Shown here piece by piece: positions 14,875 to 22,615 of a stretch of 37,075 nucleotides of DNA. The stretch is taken from contig NZ_LFCT01000034.1 in the NCBI RefSeq assembly GCF_008692605.1, positions 1 through 37,075 of the forward strand, given 5' to 3'. Source of the DNA: Sphingobium estronivorans. GTDB lineage: Bacteria; Pseudomonadota; Alphaproteobacteria; Sphingomonadales; Sphingomonadaceae. Positions within the stretch are counted from its first letter, which is position 1. Every line of letters starts with the position of its first letter. The notes under the pieces were generated by a model, which was given only the letters and a program-made list of their open reading frames with translations, was not told the DNA's origin and did not search any database. Made by a program: the position numbers and the translations under genes.

Positions 14875-15882
14875 TCAGGCGACGCCTGCGTGGAGAAGGT
14901 CATGCATATGGATGGCGCCGACCAGCCGGTTCTTCTCGCACACGAAAAGCAGCGTGATATTATGGTCGTGCATCAGGCGGAGCGCTTCGGACGCCAGTTC
15001 CTCCGGCCCCACCGCAAGCGGCTCGACGGTCATATGGTGCCCCACCGGCTCGTTCATGTGCCGGGTGCCGGTGACGGTGCGGCGCAGGTCGCCATCGGTG
15101 AAGGCGCCGATCAGTTCGCCCTTGCGGTTGACGACCGCCGTTCCGCCCAATCGGGCGCGGGTCATCTCGATTGTCGCATCAAGCAGCGAGGCGTCCTCCT
15201 CCACCCGCGGCACGTCCGCGCCCAGCGCCATGAGTTCGCGCACCTTGATCAGTTGCGCGCCCAACCGCCCATTGGGATGGAATTTGTGGAAATCGTCCGC
15301 CGAAAAGCCCCGCATTTCCATGAGCGCAATCGCCAACGCGTCGCCAAAGGCCATCTGGATGGTGGTCGATGTCGTCGGCGCCAGCGAGTTGGGGCAGGCT
15401 TCCCTGACATTCGGCATCAGGATGCAGATATCGGCAGCCGCGGCGACAGTGCTGCTGGCCCGCGCCGTCATCGCCAGCAGCGGAATGGCGAAACGCTTGC
15501 AATATTGGATGATCGGGCCAAGTTCGCTGGACTCGCCGGAATGCGACAGCATCAGCACGACATCGTCCGGCGTCACCATGCCCAGATCGCCATGCCCCGC
15601 ATCGGCCGGATGCAGGAAGATGGCGGGCGTGCCGGTGGAGGTGAGCGTCGCCGTCATCTTGCGCGCGACGATGCCGCTCTTGCCGATACCGGTGACGATC
15701 ACCCGACCGCGCACATTGATGATGACGCCGACCAGGCGCAGAAAGGTAGCGGAAAATTCCCGTTCGGCGAACTGGGATTCCAGAGCGTTCAGCCCCTCTG
15801 CTGCGATGGATAAGGTGCGGCGCGCGCTTTCGGCGATGCGTCCGCCTGAGCCGAATGGCACGATTTTCGATACTGTCGACAC
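14875..15882 (-). CDS. kdsD: D-arabinose-5-phosphate isomerase (KdsD/KpsF/GutQ family)
   Basis: From GTG 15882 (AAAAAAGGG centred about 10 bp upstream) the protein has 335 residues, the usual length. A SIS domain (about 40-190) contains GIGKSG (65-70), H91 and H97, and SHSGESSE (113-120). The family block FHPNGRLGAQL (201-211) carries the active-site His202. Two CBS domains follow (about 218-272 and 283-333). The enzyme converts ribulose-5-phosphate to arabinose-5-phosphate, the first committed step towards Kdo. The upstream extension of the frame to 16098 has no family similarity and was discarded. It is the first gene of the operon with kdsB and the histidine phosphatase. kdsA and a HAD-type kdsC are not in the window. 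Confidence 0.95.
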   Translation of the reverse strand: MSTVSKIVPFGSGGRIAESARRTLSIAAEGLNALESQFAEREFSATFLRLVGVIINVRGRVIVTGIGKSGIVARKMTATLTSTGTPAIFLHPADAGHGDLGMVTPDDVVLMLSHSGESSELGPIIQYCKRFAIPLLAMTARASSTVAAAADICILMPNVREACPNSLAPTTSTTIQMAFGDALAIALMEMRGFSADDFHKFHPNGRLGAQLIKVRELMALGADVPRVEEDASLLDATIEMTRARLGGTAVVNRKGELIGAFTDGDLRRTVTGTRHMNEPVGHHMTVEPLAVGPEELASEALRLMHDHNITLLFVCEKNRLVGAIHMHDLLHAGVA

Positions 15883-16176
15883 GCGTAAGCCCTTTTTTCC
15901 ATCGTCGCCGCTGGCTTGCCCCAGCTGACGATAATGGCGACGGACCACCGCCCCACGGTGTCCCGTCCTATTTTCGTTCCGCGACCCATCCGGTTCGAAC
16001 GAACCCGGACCCGGGCAAGAGGGATAGGCATTTTGGCCCGATAATGGCAATCGCTTTCGCGGGCGCGAACGAAGATTTGCGCGTATTTCATGCCACAATC
16101 GCCGAAAATGCGATCAACTTCACAAAAGCGCGTTCGTCCGCGGAACCTTTTCGCCCGATGCCGGTTCTGGGCGGCT

Positions 16177-17172
16177 TCAATCGTGATAGGCGCGATACCA
16201 GTCGACGAAGCGCGGCACGCCGATCTCGATCCCCGTGGTCGGCATGAAGCCGATATCGGTGGCGATGGCGCTGATGTCGGCATAGGTGGCGGGCACGTCG
16301 CCCGGCTGCATTGGCTGGAAGTCGATCTGCGCCTTGCGGCCGCAGGCCTCCTCCAGCACGGCGATAAGGTGCATCAACTCCTCCGGCCGGTTATTGCCGA
16401 TATTGTAGAGCCGGTGCGGCGAGCGGCTGCCCCCGGCCTTCGCCGCGCCGTCATCCTCCGGCGCATGGTCGAGGCAGCCGATCACGCCGCTGACGATGTC
16501 GTCAATATAGGTGAAGTCACGCTGCATCCGGCCATGGTTGAACACCGGGATGGGCTGGCCTGCCAGAATCTTCGACGTGAAAATCCACATCGCCATGTCG
16601 GGACGCCCCCACGGACCGTAGACGGTGAAGAAGCGCAGGCCCGTCATCGGAATGCGGAACAGATGGGCGTAGGTCTCGCTCATCAGTTCGTCCGCCCGCT
16701 TGGTCGCGGCATAGAGCGAGACGGGGTGATCGGCGCGGTCCTCGACCCGGAAGGGCAGCGTGTCGTTGCCGCCATAGACCGAGGAGGAGGAGGCATAGAC
16801 CATGTGCCGCACCCGCCGTTCGCGCGCCAGCTCCAGCATGTTGACATGGCCCGCCAGATTGGAGCGGACATAGGCATGGGGGTTGATCAGCGAATAGCGC
16901 ACGCCCGCCTGGGCGCCCAGATGAACGATGGCGTCGATGGGGTGGTCATGGAGCGTCGCCTGCAACGCATCCATGTCGGCAAAGTCGAGTTCCGCGAAGG
17001 TGAACAGGCCGCCATGGCGTTCCTCCAACGCCGCGATCCGGTCGCGCTTCAGCGACACCGGATAATAGTCGTTCATATTGTCGACGCCGAACACGGCCCG
17101 GCCCTCCGACAGCAGCCGATCCGCCACGGCCATGCCGATGAACCCGGCGGCGCCGGTCACGAGGATTGTCAT
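16177..17172 (-). CDS. NAD-dependent nucleotide-sugar epimerase (UDP-glucuronate 4-epimerase-like)
   Basis: From ATG 17172 (AGGAACG upstream) the protein has 331 residues. It is an extended short-chain dehydrogenase: GAAGFIG (7-13) binds NAD, SSSVYGG (129-135) and Y154-AAT-K158 form the catalytic triad, and DFTYIDDIV and NIGNNRPEELM are typical C-terminal blocks. The DYYPVSLKRDR segment near residue 35 and the substrate region (RFFTVYGPWGRPDMA) match UDP-glucuronate 4-epimerases, which make UDP-galacturonate for capsule or exopolysaccharide. The exact sugar is inferred. It is upstream of the Kdo operon on the same strand (294-bp gap) and divergent from the first acyltransferase. The longer upstream frame lacks similarity. 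Confidence 0.92.
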   Translation of the reverse strand: MTILVTGAAGFIGMAVADRLLSEGRAVFGVDNMNDYYPVSLKRDRIAALEERHGGLFTFAELDFADMDALQATLHDHPIDAIVHLGAQAGVRYSLINPHAYVRSNLAGHVNMLELARERRVRHMVYASSSSVYGGNDTLPFRVEDRADHPVSLYAATKRADELMSETYAHLFRIPMTGLRFFTVYGPWGRPDMAMWIFTSKILAGQPIPVFNHGRMQRDFTYIDDIVSGVIGCLDHAPEDDGAAKAGGSRSPHRLYNIGNNRPEELMHLIAVLEEACGRKAQIDFQPMQPGDVPATYADISAIATDIGFMPTTGIEIGVPRFVDWYRAYHD

Positions 17173-17320
17173 GGGGCGTCGTTCCTGTTCCTGTGCACTC
17201 GCCTGCTTCACAGACAATCCGGCGCGCGATGTAAAGGGCTTTCCCCATAAGGGCCTTGGTCCACCCCAAAAATCCCGGCGATTAGGCATTCCATAATCAT
17301 TCCCGCCTATTGCCGGAAGC

Positions 17321-18448
17321 ATGGACATGGCCTCCCACCCCGCCTTGGCGGCAGCCCGCCCCTATGCGCCCTCGCAGCGCGTGCGCTGGGCTGCGCTGGC
17401 CGAGGCGGCGGCCGAGGCCAATGCTTTCTACCTGCCCGAAATGCTGTGCGCGGCGCTGGATCATCTGGCCGACGGCGCGGTGCGCGTGCTGGAGGCGCAA
17501 CAGGACGGCGAACTGATCGGCCTGATGCCGGTGACGGTCGCGGGGCATTATGGCCGGTTGCCCGCGGGCTGCGTCACCAACTGGATGCATGACCATTGCT
17601 TCTTCGGCGCGCCGCTGATTCGGCGGGGCGCGGAAATGGCGGCGTGGCGGGGGTTGCTGGAACAGTTGGACGAAGCGGCCTGGGCGCCGGGTTTCCTGCA
17701 TTTGCGCGGTCTTGACGCGGCGGGCGCCAATGCGGCGGCGCTGGAGGCGCTGTGCGTCGAGCAGCGGCGCGGGCGGCGCGAGGTGCATCGCTATGACCGG
17801 GCGATGCTGCGTTCCGAATTGGACGCCGATGCCTATTGGGAAACCCATGTGCGGGCCAAGAAGCGCAAGGAATTGCGGCGCTTGCAAAAGCGGCTGGCCG
17901 ATCTGGGGACGGTCGAGAGCCGGTTGCTGACCGACGCCGTCGACCTTTCGGGCTGGTGCGGCGAGTTTCTGGCGCTCGAGGCCGCCGGCTGGAAGGGCGC
18001 GGAAGGGACGGCACTGGCATCGCGACCGCAGGATGCGGCCTTTTTCCGGGCGGCCTGCGCGGCGGCGTTCGAAAATGGACGGCTCCATTTCCTGCGCCTG
18101 GACCTTGACGGGCGGACCATCGCCATGCTGGTCAATTTCCGCCATGGCGCGGGTGCCTTTTCCTTCAAGATCGCCTTTGACGAGGCGTTGGGCCGTTTTT
18201 CGCCGGGCGTGCTGATCGAGATCGCCAATCTGCATGCGGTGCAGGGCGATCCGGCGATCGGCTGGATGGACAGTTGCGCGGCGGCGGACCATCCGATGAT
18301 CGACAGCCTGTGGGCGGAACGGCGGACCATCACCCAATATCGCATCGCCTTGCGGGGGCAGGGTCTGGCGCGGGCAAGGCGCGAAGCCGCTTTCGCGCTG
18401 GCCAATGGCGTCGAGGCGCTGAGCCGCCGCCTCAAAGGGCAAAGTTGA
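17321..18448 (+). CDS. BioF2/CelD-like GNAT acyltransferase (first copy)
   Basis: The 375-residue protein resembles the Acetyltransf_6 (CelD/BioF2-like) branch of GNAT acyltransferases, with two GNAT-like halves. Visible hallmarks are the basic helix RAKKRKELRRLQKRL (about 188-202), and the C-terminal strand-helix section LDLDGRTIAMLVNFRHGAG followed by FSFKIAFDE and LGRFSPGVLIEIANL, the acyl-CoA site region. No signal peptide or membrane segment is present, so it is cytosolic or membrane-peripheral. Enzymes of this branch N- or O-acylate amino-sugars, peptides or lipid amines. It lies 10 bp before the JmjC-like gene, with which it is probably cotranscribed. The substrate is unknown; the neighbouring sugar and Kdo genes suggest an envelope component. 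Confidence 0.82.
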   Translation: MDMASHPALAAARPYAPSQRVRWAALAEAAAEANAFYLPEMLCAALDHLADGAVRVLEAQQDGELIGLMPVTVAGHYGRLPAGCVTNWMHDHCFFGAPLIRRGAEMAAWRGLLEQLDEAAWAPGFLHLRGLDAAGANAAALEALCVEQRRGRREVHRYDRAMLRSELDADAYWETHVRAKKRKELRRLQKRLADLGTVESRLLTDAVDLSGWCGEFLALEAAGWKGAEGTALASRPQDAAFFRAACAAAFENGRLHFLRLDLDGRTIAMLVNFRHGAGAFSFKIAFDEALGRFSPGVLIEIANLHAVQGDPAIGWMDSCAAADHPMIDSLWAERRTITQYRIALRGQGLARARREAAFALANGVEALSRRLKGQS

Positions 18449-18458
18449 AGGGACAGCA

Positions 18459-19319
18459 ATGAACGCGCTCAGGCCAATCGAAGCGGCGGTGTTTCCCCAT
18501 GACGCGCGGGCGGCCTTTGCGGCGGCCTATCCCGACCGGGCGGCGAAGCTCAGCCATGGACTGGCGGGACATGAGCTGCTGACGCTGGAGGCATTGGCGG
18601 GGCTTGCGGAGCGGATGCCGTCGGCGTCGGTCGAATATAATCTCGGCAAATTGCCGCTCGGCGTACGGGCCGAGGATACGCCTTCGAACGGCCTGACGCT
18701 GGGCGAGACGATCCGCACCATCGAAACCAACGGCAGCTGGGCGGTGCTGAAGAATGTGGAGCGCGACGCAGCCTATGGCGCGCTGCTCGACCGGGCGCTG
18801 GACGAACTGCTGCCGCTGGTCGACAGGCGAACCGGGCCGATGCTGCATCGCGAGGCCTTCATCTTCCTCTCCTCGCCGGGCAGCGTGACGCCATTCCACA
18901 TGGACCCGGAGCATAATATCCTGCTCCAGATCCGGGGGGAAAAGACCATGACGGTCTTTCCGGCGGGCGACGAGTTACTGGTGCCCGCGATCCAGAGCGA
19001 GCATTTCCATGCGGGCGGGCACCGCAATCTCCACTGGCGGGAGGACTTCCGGGGGCGTGGAACGGCGGTGACGCTGATGCCGGGCGATGCCATCCACGTG
19101 CCGGTGAAGGCCCCGCATTTCGTGGAAAACGGCCCTGCGGTCTCAGTCAGCCTGTCCGTTACCTGGCGGTCGGAACGGAGCGTGGCCGAGGGGGAGTTGC
19201 ACAGCTTCAACGCGCTGCTGCGGCGGCGGAAGTTCCCCACCGGGCGGATCGGCGCGACACCCGAAAAGCAGGGGGTGCGGCGACTGGCCTATCGCCTCAT
19301 GCGGAAATTGGGCGCCTAA
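18459..19319 (+). CDS. JmjC/cupin-8-like protein (putative Fe(II)/2-oxoglutarate oxygenase)
   Basis: The 286-residue protein has a cupin-like beta-helix core with the motif TPFHMDPEHN (H147-x-D149), then RGEKTMTVFPAG (160-170) and PGDAIHVPVKAPHFVENG (208-225), whose H213 or H220 would complete an HxD...H iron site. This matches JmjC/cupin-8 hydroxylases, which oxidise side chains or small molecules with 2-oxoglutarate. The C-terminus (about 240-286) is Arg-rich and not part of the core. The gene starts 10 bp after the first acyltransferase, and its last 23 bp overlap the 3' end of the convergent second acyltransferase. Its substrate is unknown; it may modify an acyl chain or glycan handled by its neighbours (inference). 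A non-enzymatic cupin remains possible. Confidence 0.8.
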   Translation: MNALRPIEAAVFPHDARAAFAAAYPDRAAKLSHGLAGHELLTLEALAGLAERMPSASVEYNLGKLPLGVRAEDTPSNGLTLGETIRTIETNGSWAVLKNVERDAAYGALLDRALDELLPLVDRRTGPMLHREAFIFLSSPGSVTPFHMDPEHNILLQIRGEKTMTVFPAGDELLVPAIQSEHFHAGGHRNLHWREDFRGRGTAVTLMPGDAIHVPVKAPHFVENGPAVSVSLSVTWRSERSVAEGELHSFNALLRRRKFPTGRIGATPEKQGVRRLAYRLMRKLGA

Positions 19320-20355
19320 GGACTTTGCGGAGCAGGGCTTCGGCCTCCAGCCGGGGGCTGAAGCGGTCGATCTGCCACCATTCGAGCGCCTCTTCGCGCG
19401 TGGCGAGGCTTTGCTTGTAGCGATCCTTGCCCGCGAGCAGCGAATAGAGCCCCAGACCGCGCCCGGCATAATGGTCGACGGCGGCGGCGTGGCAGAGCAG
19501 GCCGGGCTTGTCCTTCGCGCTGCGGGGCGACGCGAAGGCGGACTGGTAATTCATCGCGACGCCCTCGTGGATGAAGTTGAGGAGCAGGCCGACCACGCCC
19601 CCGCTGTCCGTGATACGGAGCAGTTCCACGGCATCGCCGCCCCGGGCCGCAAGCGTGGCGACGAAATGGCGGAAGGCGTCGCCGCCCCAGGCATTATCGG
19701 CGTGGCGGCCCCGATTGAGGGCCTGCATCTCCGCCAGCCAGGGAGCGATGTCGGCGGGCGTTGCCGCGGCGATGCGGGGCAGCGCGCCGCCATGATCCTT
19801 GATCGCGCGGCGGATCTGGCTGCGGCTGTTGGAACTGAGCAGGGACAGATAGTCGGAGGCGCGGACGGCGTCGAGATCGACCTGATAGACCGGGGACAGG
19901 TCAATCCGGCTCTTGCGGCGGGCGGGAATATTCAGCAGCGCCGATCCGGCCGCGATGCCGCTGAGGCGCAGGCTGCGCCAGTCCTTGCGCTTGCCGAGCG
20001 CCCGAAGCGCGACCTCCCTCGCCTCTCCTGCCCTGTCTCTGGCGGTGAGCAGGCCATTATATTCGATGAACGGCCGGTCGGTCGCCGGATCGCCGGACTG
20101 GTTCAACCAAAGGGTCGCGCTGCGTCCCAGCAGCCGGGATTGCATCGCCTGACCGAACAGGGCGAGCGCGACATCCTGCCCCCCATCATCGGTGATCGCG
20201 AGCAATTCGGGGCGGGCACCATAGCTTTCCAGCCACGCCCCCATCCAGGTCCAGCTCAGGAAGAAACCGCCATCGGCCCGCGCCTCCAGCGCCTGCCAGC
20301 GGGGACCGAGGGCCGCAAGATCGGGCAGGCGGAGGAACTGGGCGGTAAGGGCCAT
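19297..20355 (-). CDS. BioF2/CelD-like GNAT acyltransferase (second copy)
   Basis: From ATG 20355 the protein has 352 residues and the same branch features as the copy at 17321: an N-terminal half with FFLSWTWMGAWLESYG (about 31-46), a basic helix SNSRSQIRRAIKDHG, and a C-terminal half with ITDSGGVVGLLLNFIHEG, MNYQSAF and a late GLGLYSLLAGKDRYKQSL motif typical of the family. It is cytosolic by prediction. Sequence identity between the two copies looks low, so they are probably paralogues with different substrates rather than a recent duplication. It lies 44 bp downstream of the Mpo1-like gene on the same strand and is convergent with the JmjC-like gene. The frame continues upstream to 20736 without family similarity and was cut. 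Confidence 0.8.
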   Translation of the reverse strand: MALTAQFLRLPDLAALGPRWQALEARADGGFFLSWTWMGAWLESYGARPELLAITDDGGQDVALALFGQAMQSRLLGRSATLWLNQSGDPATDRPFIEYNGLLTARDRAGEAREVALRALGKRKDWRSLRLSGIAAGSALLNIPARRKSRIDLSPVYQVDLDAVRASDYLSLLSSNSRSQIRRAIKDHGGALPRIAAATPADIAPWLAEMQALNRGRHADNAWGGDAFRHFVATLAARGGDAVELLRITDSGGVVGLLLNFIHEGVAMNYQSAFASPRSAKDKPGLLCHAAAVDHYAGRGLGLYSLLAGKDRYKQSLATREEALEWWQIDRFSPRLEAEALLRKVLRRPISA

Positions 20356-20399
20356 GGACCGCTCTTTTGGCAGAGCGGCGACAAGGGTCAAGCGGCGGC

Positions 20400-20765
20400 T
20401 TACAGTTCCCGGCGCAGGCGGGGGTCCACCGATCCATCGGGGCGAACGCCGGCCTGGGCCAACTCCTGTTTCATGCGCCCGGTCAGGAAGCGGAACCACA
20501 TCACGAAATCGGCGCGCAGCGACAACAGGGGATGGCGGAAGGTGGCGGGGCGGTTGCGTTCGATCAGGCTGTGGCCAAGCCAGGCGAAACCATAACCGGC
20601 CAGCGGCACGGCGGGAAGCATCCACCATCGTCCGGCGACCGGCAAGGCCGCCGCCAGCAACACGACGATGCTGGTGCCGGCATAATGCATCGCCCGCGTG
20701 CCGGGATGCGCATGTTCCTGCAGATAATAGGGCCAAAAGTCCCCGAACGCCGCCTTGCCCTGCAT
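20400..20765 (-). CDS. Mpo1-like (DUF962) membrane protein
   Basis: The 121-residue protein has the DUF962/Mpo1 layout: an N-terminal HAHPGTRAMHYAGT block (about 18-31), two hydrophobic helices (about 30-65), and a second His block with GHSLIERNRP and RHPLLSLRADFVMW. These conserved His residues are the iron ligands in yeast Mpo1, a dioxygenase that shortens 2-hydroxy fatty acids released from sphingolipids. In a sphingolipid-making bacterium this is an attractive function, but activity is not shown. The ATG at 20765 has GGAAGGA about 8 bp upstream. It is followed by the second acyltransferase after 44 bp, so the two genes are probably cotranscribed. Confidence 0.85.
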   Translation of the reverse strand: MQGKAAFGDFWPYYLQEHAHPGTRAMHYAGTSIVVLLAAALPVAGRWWMLPAVPLAGYGFAWLGHSLIERNRPATFRHPLLSLRADFVMWFRFLTGRMKQELAQAGVRPDGSVDPRLRREL

Positions 20766-20830
20766 GGCCTTATCCTTCCCTCAAGCGTCACGCGCTATCG
20801 AGCAAGATGATCGATGTTAAGCCCGATGCG

Positions 20831-21808
20831 TCAGGCCGTGTGCCGATCGGGGGCGAACAGGAAATAATCATAGGCGGCCCGCGCCGCTTCGGCCATGATG
20901 CGGTCGCGCATCTGGTGCCCTTTATAATCCTTCATCACGAAAACCGTAATGGCAAACAGCCGTCCGTCCGGCAAGGTGACGATGCCCACATCATTGCCGA
21001 TGCCGTTCAGCGTCCCCGTCTTGTGCGCGATCCGGGTGCCGGGCGGCAGCATGGCGCGCAGCCGGTCCTTGCCGGTCTTGCACCGTTCCATGATCGACAG
21101 CAGCATCGCCGTGCTCTGCGGCTTCAGCGCCTTGCCCGATCGGATCGCGACCAGCAGGTCGTCCATGGCGCGCGGCGTCGCGGTATCGCGGGGGTCCATG
21201 GCAAAGCCCAGATTGGGCATGTCGCGGGCGTCCCGCTGGGCGGCGGAGAGGCCGGCTTCCATCGCGGCCTCATCGCCAAAGCCGCTGCCCGCGACCTTGG
21301 CGCGGGCGAGCAGGTCGCGGGTATTGCTGTCGACGCGCAGATTTTTGACCCCGATCGAGCGAACCCAGTCATTGACCGCCTGCGGCCCGCCCGTGCGGGC
21401 GACCAGCGCGTCGGTCGCTTCATTGTCGCTCTGCGTCAGGCTCATTTCGAGCAGGGTCCGCACCGGCAGTGGACGGCCGAGGCGCGTCAGCTTTTCATCG
21501 AGGTTGAGACTGCCCGCGTCGAGCAGGGAGAAGATCTTGGCCGCGACTGCCACCTTGTAGGTGCTGGCCATCGGGAACAGCGTGTCGCCATTATAGGCCA
21601 GCGTCTCGCCCGAGGAGAGGTCGCGCACGGCAATGCCCACCGTGCCGTCGGTCAGCGTTGCGAAGCGGGCGAATTCCCCCATCAGGCGGGATTCGGCGCT
21701 CTGCTGCACCGGATTGGGGGTCGGGCCGAAGGCGTCGGCGGTCGGCAAGGGGGCAAGGAACAGCGCGAGAAAGGCGCAATAACGGCTGGCGGTACGAAGG
21801 CGTGGCAT
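20831..21808 (-). CDS. Class-A beta-lactamase-like serine hydrolase with an atypical omega loop
   Basis: From ATG 21808 (AGGGGAGGG directly upstream) the protein has 325 residues. It has a signal peptide (1-26), so it is periplasmic. The serine-hydrolase motifs are present: S82-T-Y-K85, S127-D-N129 and K263-T-G265. The region after DSN/TRD (160-205) does not show the ExxLN motif that supplies Glu166 in class A enzymes; about 30 extra residues precede a normal [11 protein letters not shown] block (205-215). Lacking that glutamate, it may be a poor beta-lactamase or act on another amide or peptidoglycan peptide. It is about 35 residues longer than most class A enzymes. It is divergent from ung and downstream of no obvious ampR-type regulator. 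Confidence 0.85.
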   Translation of the reverse strand: MPRLRTASRYCAFLALFLAPLPTADAFGPTPNPVQQSAESRLMGEFARFATLTDGTVGIAVRDLSSGETLAYNGDTLFPMASTYKVAVAAKIFSLLDAGSLNLDEKLTRLGRPLPVRTLLEMSLTQSDNEATDALVARTGGPQAVNDWVRSIGVKNLRVDSNTRDLLARAKVAGSGFGDEAAMEAGLSAAQRDARDMPNLGFAMDPRDTATPRAMDDLLVAIRSGKALKPQSTAMLLSIMERCKTGKDRLRAMLPPGTRIAHKTGTLNGIGNDVGIVTLPDGRLFAITVFVMKDYKGHQMRDRIMAEAARAAYDYFLFAPDRHTA

Positions 21809-21888
21809 CCCTCCCCTTTCCTCGATTCGCCGGTCGCAGGCAAGGGGCTGTTGACAGCGGTTCGGCGCCCGGTTCATCACGCCGGGCC

Positions 21889-22578
21889 ATGAACGATACC
21901 ATCAAGCTGGACGAGAGCTGGCGCGCGCCGCTGCTCGGGGAATTTGAAAGTCCCTATATGCAGGGACTGAAACAGTTTCTGGAGGCGGAAAAGGCCGCAG
22001 GGAAGCGCATTTTTCCCAAGGGCGGCGAATATTTCCGGGCGCTGGACCTGACCCCGCTCGACAAGGTGAAGGTCGTGGTGCTGGGGCAGGACCCCTATCA
22101 TGGGGAGGGGCAGGCGCATGGTCTGTGCTTCTCGGTGAAGCCGGGGGTCCGGACCCCGCCTTCGCTGGTCAACATCTACAAGGAATTGCAGAGCGACCTG
22201 GGGCTGACGCCACGCCGCCATGGCTTTCTGGAGCATTGGGCGGAGCAGGGCGTCCTGCTGCTCAACAGCGTGCTGACGGTGGAGATGGGCAAGGCCGCGT
22301 CGCACCAGAAGCGCGGCTGGGAGCAGTTCACCGATGCGATCATCCGGCTGGTCAACCAGAAGAGCGAGCCGGTCGTGTTCCTGCTCTGGGGCGCCTATGC
22401 GCAGCGCAAGGGCGATTTCGTCGATGGCACGCGCCATCTGGTGCTGAAGGCGGCGCACCCCTCGCCGCTCTCCGCGCATAATGGCTTCCTGGGATGCCGG
22501 CATTTTTCGCAGGCCAATGCCTTTCTGGAGGAGAAAGGACGCGGGGCGATCGACTGGGGATTGCCGGAGCAGGTGTAG
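21889..22578 (+). CDS. ung: Uracil-DNA glycosylase, family 1
   Basis: From ATG 21889 the protein has 229 residues, the normal length. It excises uracil from DNA as the first step of base-excision repair. Key motifs: GQDPYHG (66-72) with the water-activating D68, the LLLNSVLTV block (123-131) with the uracil-binding Asn126, and HPSPLSAH (190-197) with catalytic H190 and the minor-groove loop. The frame continues upstream across the divergent region but lacks similarity there. It is divergent from the beta-lactamase-like gene by 80 bp and followed at once by a strong hairpin shared with the convergent receptor gene, so it is monocistronic. Confidence 0.97.
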   Translation: MNDTIKLDESWRAPLLGEFESPYMQGLKQFLEAEKAAGKRIFPKGGEYFRALDLTPLDKVKVVVLGQDPYHGEGQAHGLCFSVKPGVRTPPSLVNIYKELQSDLGLTPRRHGFLEHWAEQGVLLLNSVLTVEMGKAASHQKRGWEQFTDAIIRLVNQKSEPVVFLLWGAYAQRKGDFVDGTRHLVLKAAHPSPLSAHNGFLGCRHFSQANAFLEEKGRGAIDWGLPEQV

Positions 22579-22581
22579 AGC

Positions 22582-22611
22582 GAAGGGCTCCTGCGCGGGC
22601 AGGAGCCCTTC
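22582..22611. terminator. 13-bp hairpin between convergent ung and the cobalamin-controlled receptor
   Basis: GAAGGGCTCCTGC (22582-22594) pairs perfectly with GCAGGAGCCCTTC (22599-22611) around a GCGG loop. It lies 3 bp after the ung stop and 4 bp from the receptor stop. Confidence 0.75.
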
Positions 22612-22615
22612 CTGC

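Noticed and set aside
15883..16098. N-terminal extension of the KdsD frame
   Set aside because: No family similarity, and GTG 15882 has a good SD and gives the normal length.
20356..20736. N-terminal extension of the second acyltransferase frame
   Set aside because: It overlaps the Mpo1-like gene on the same strand in another frame and lacks similarity.
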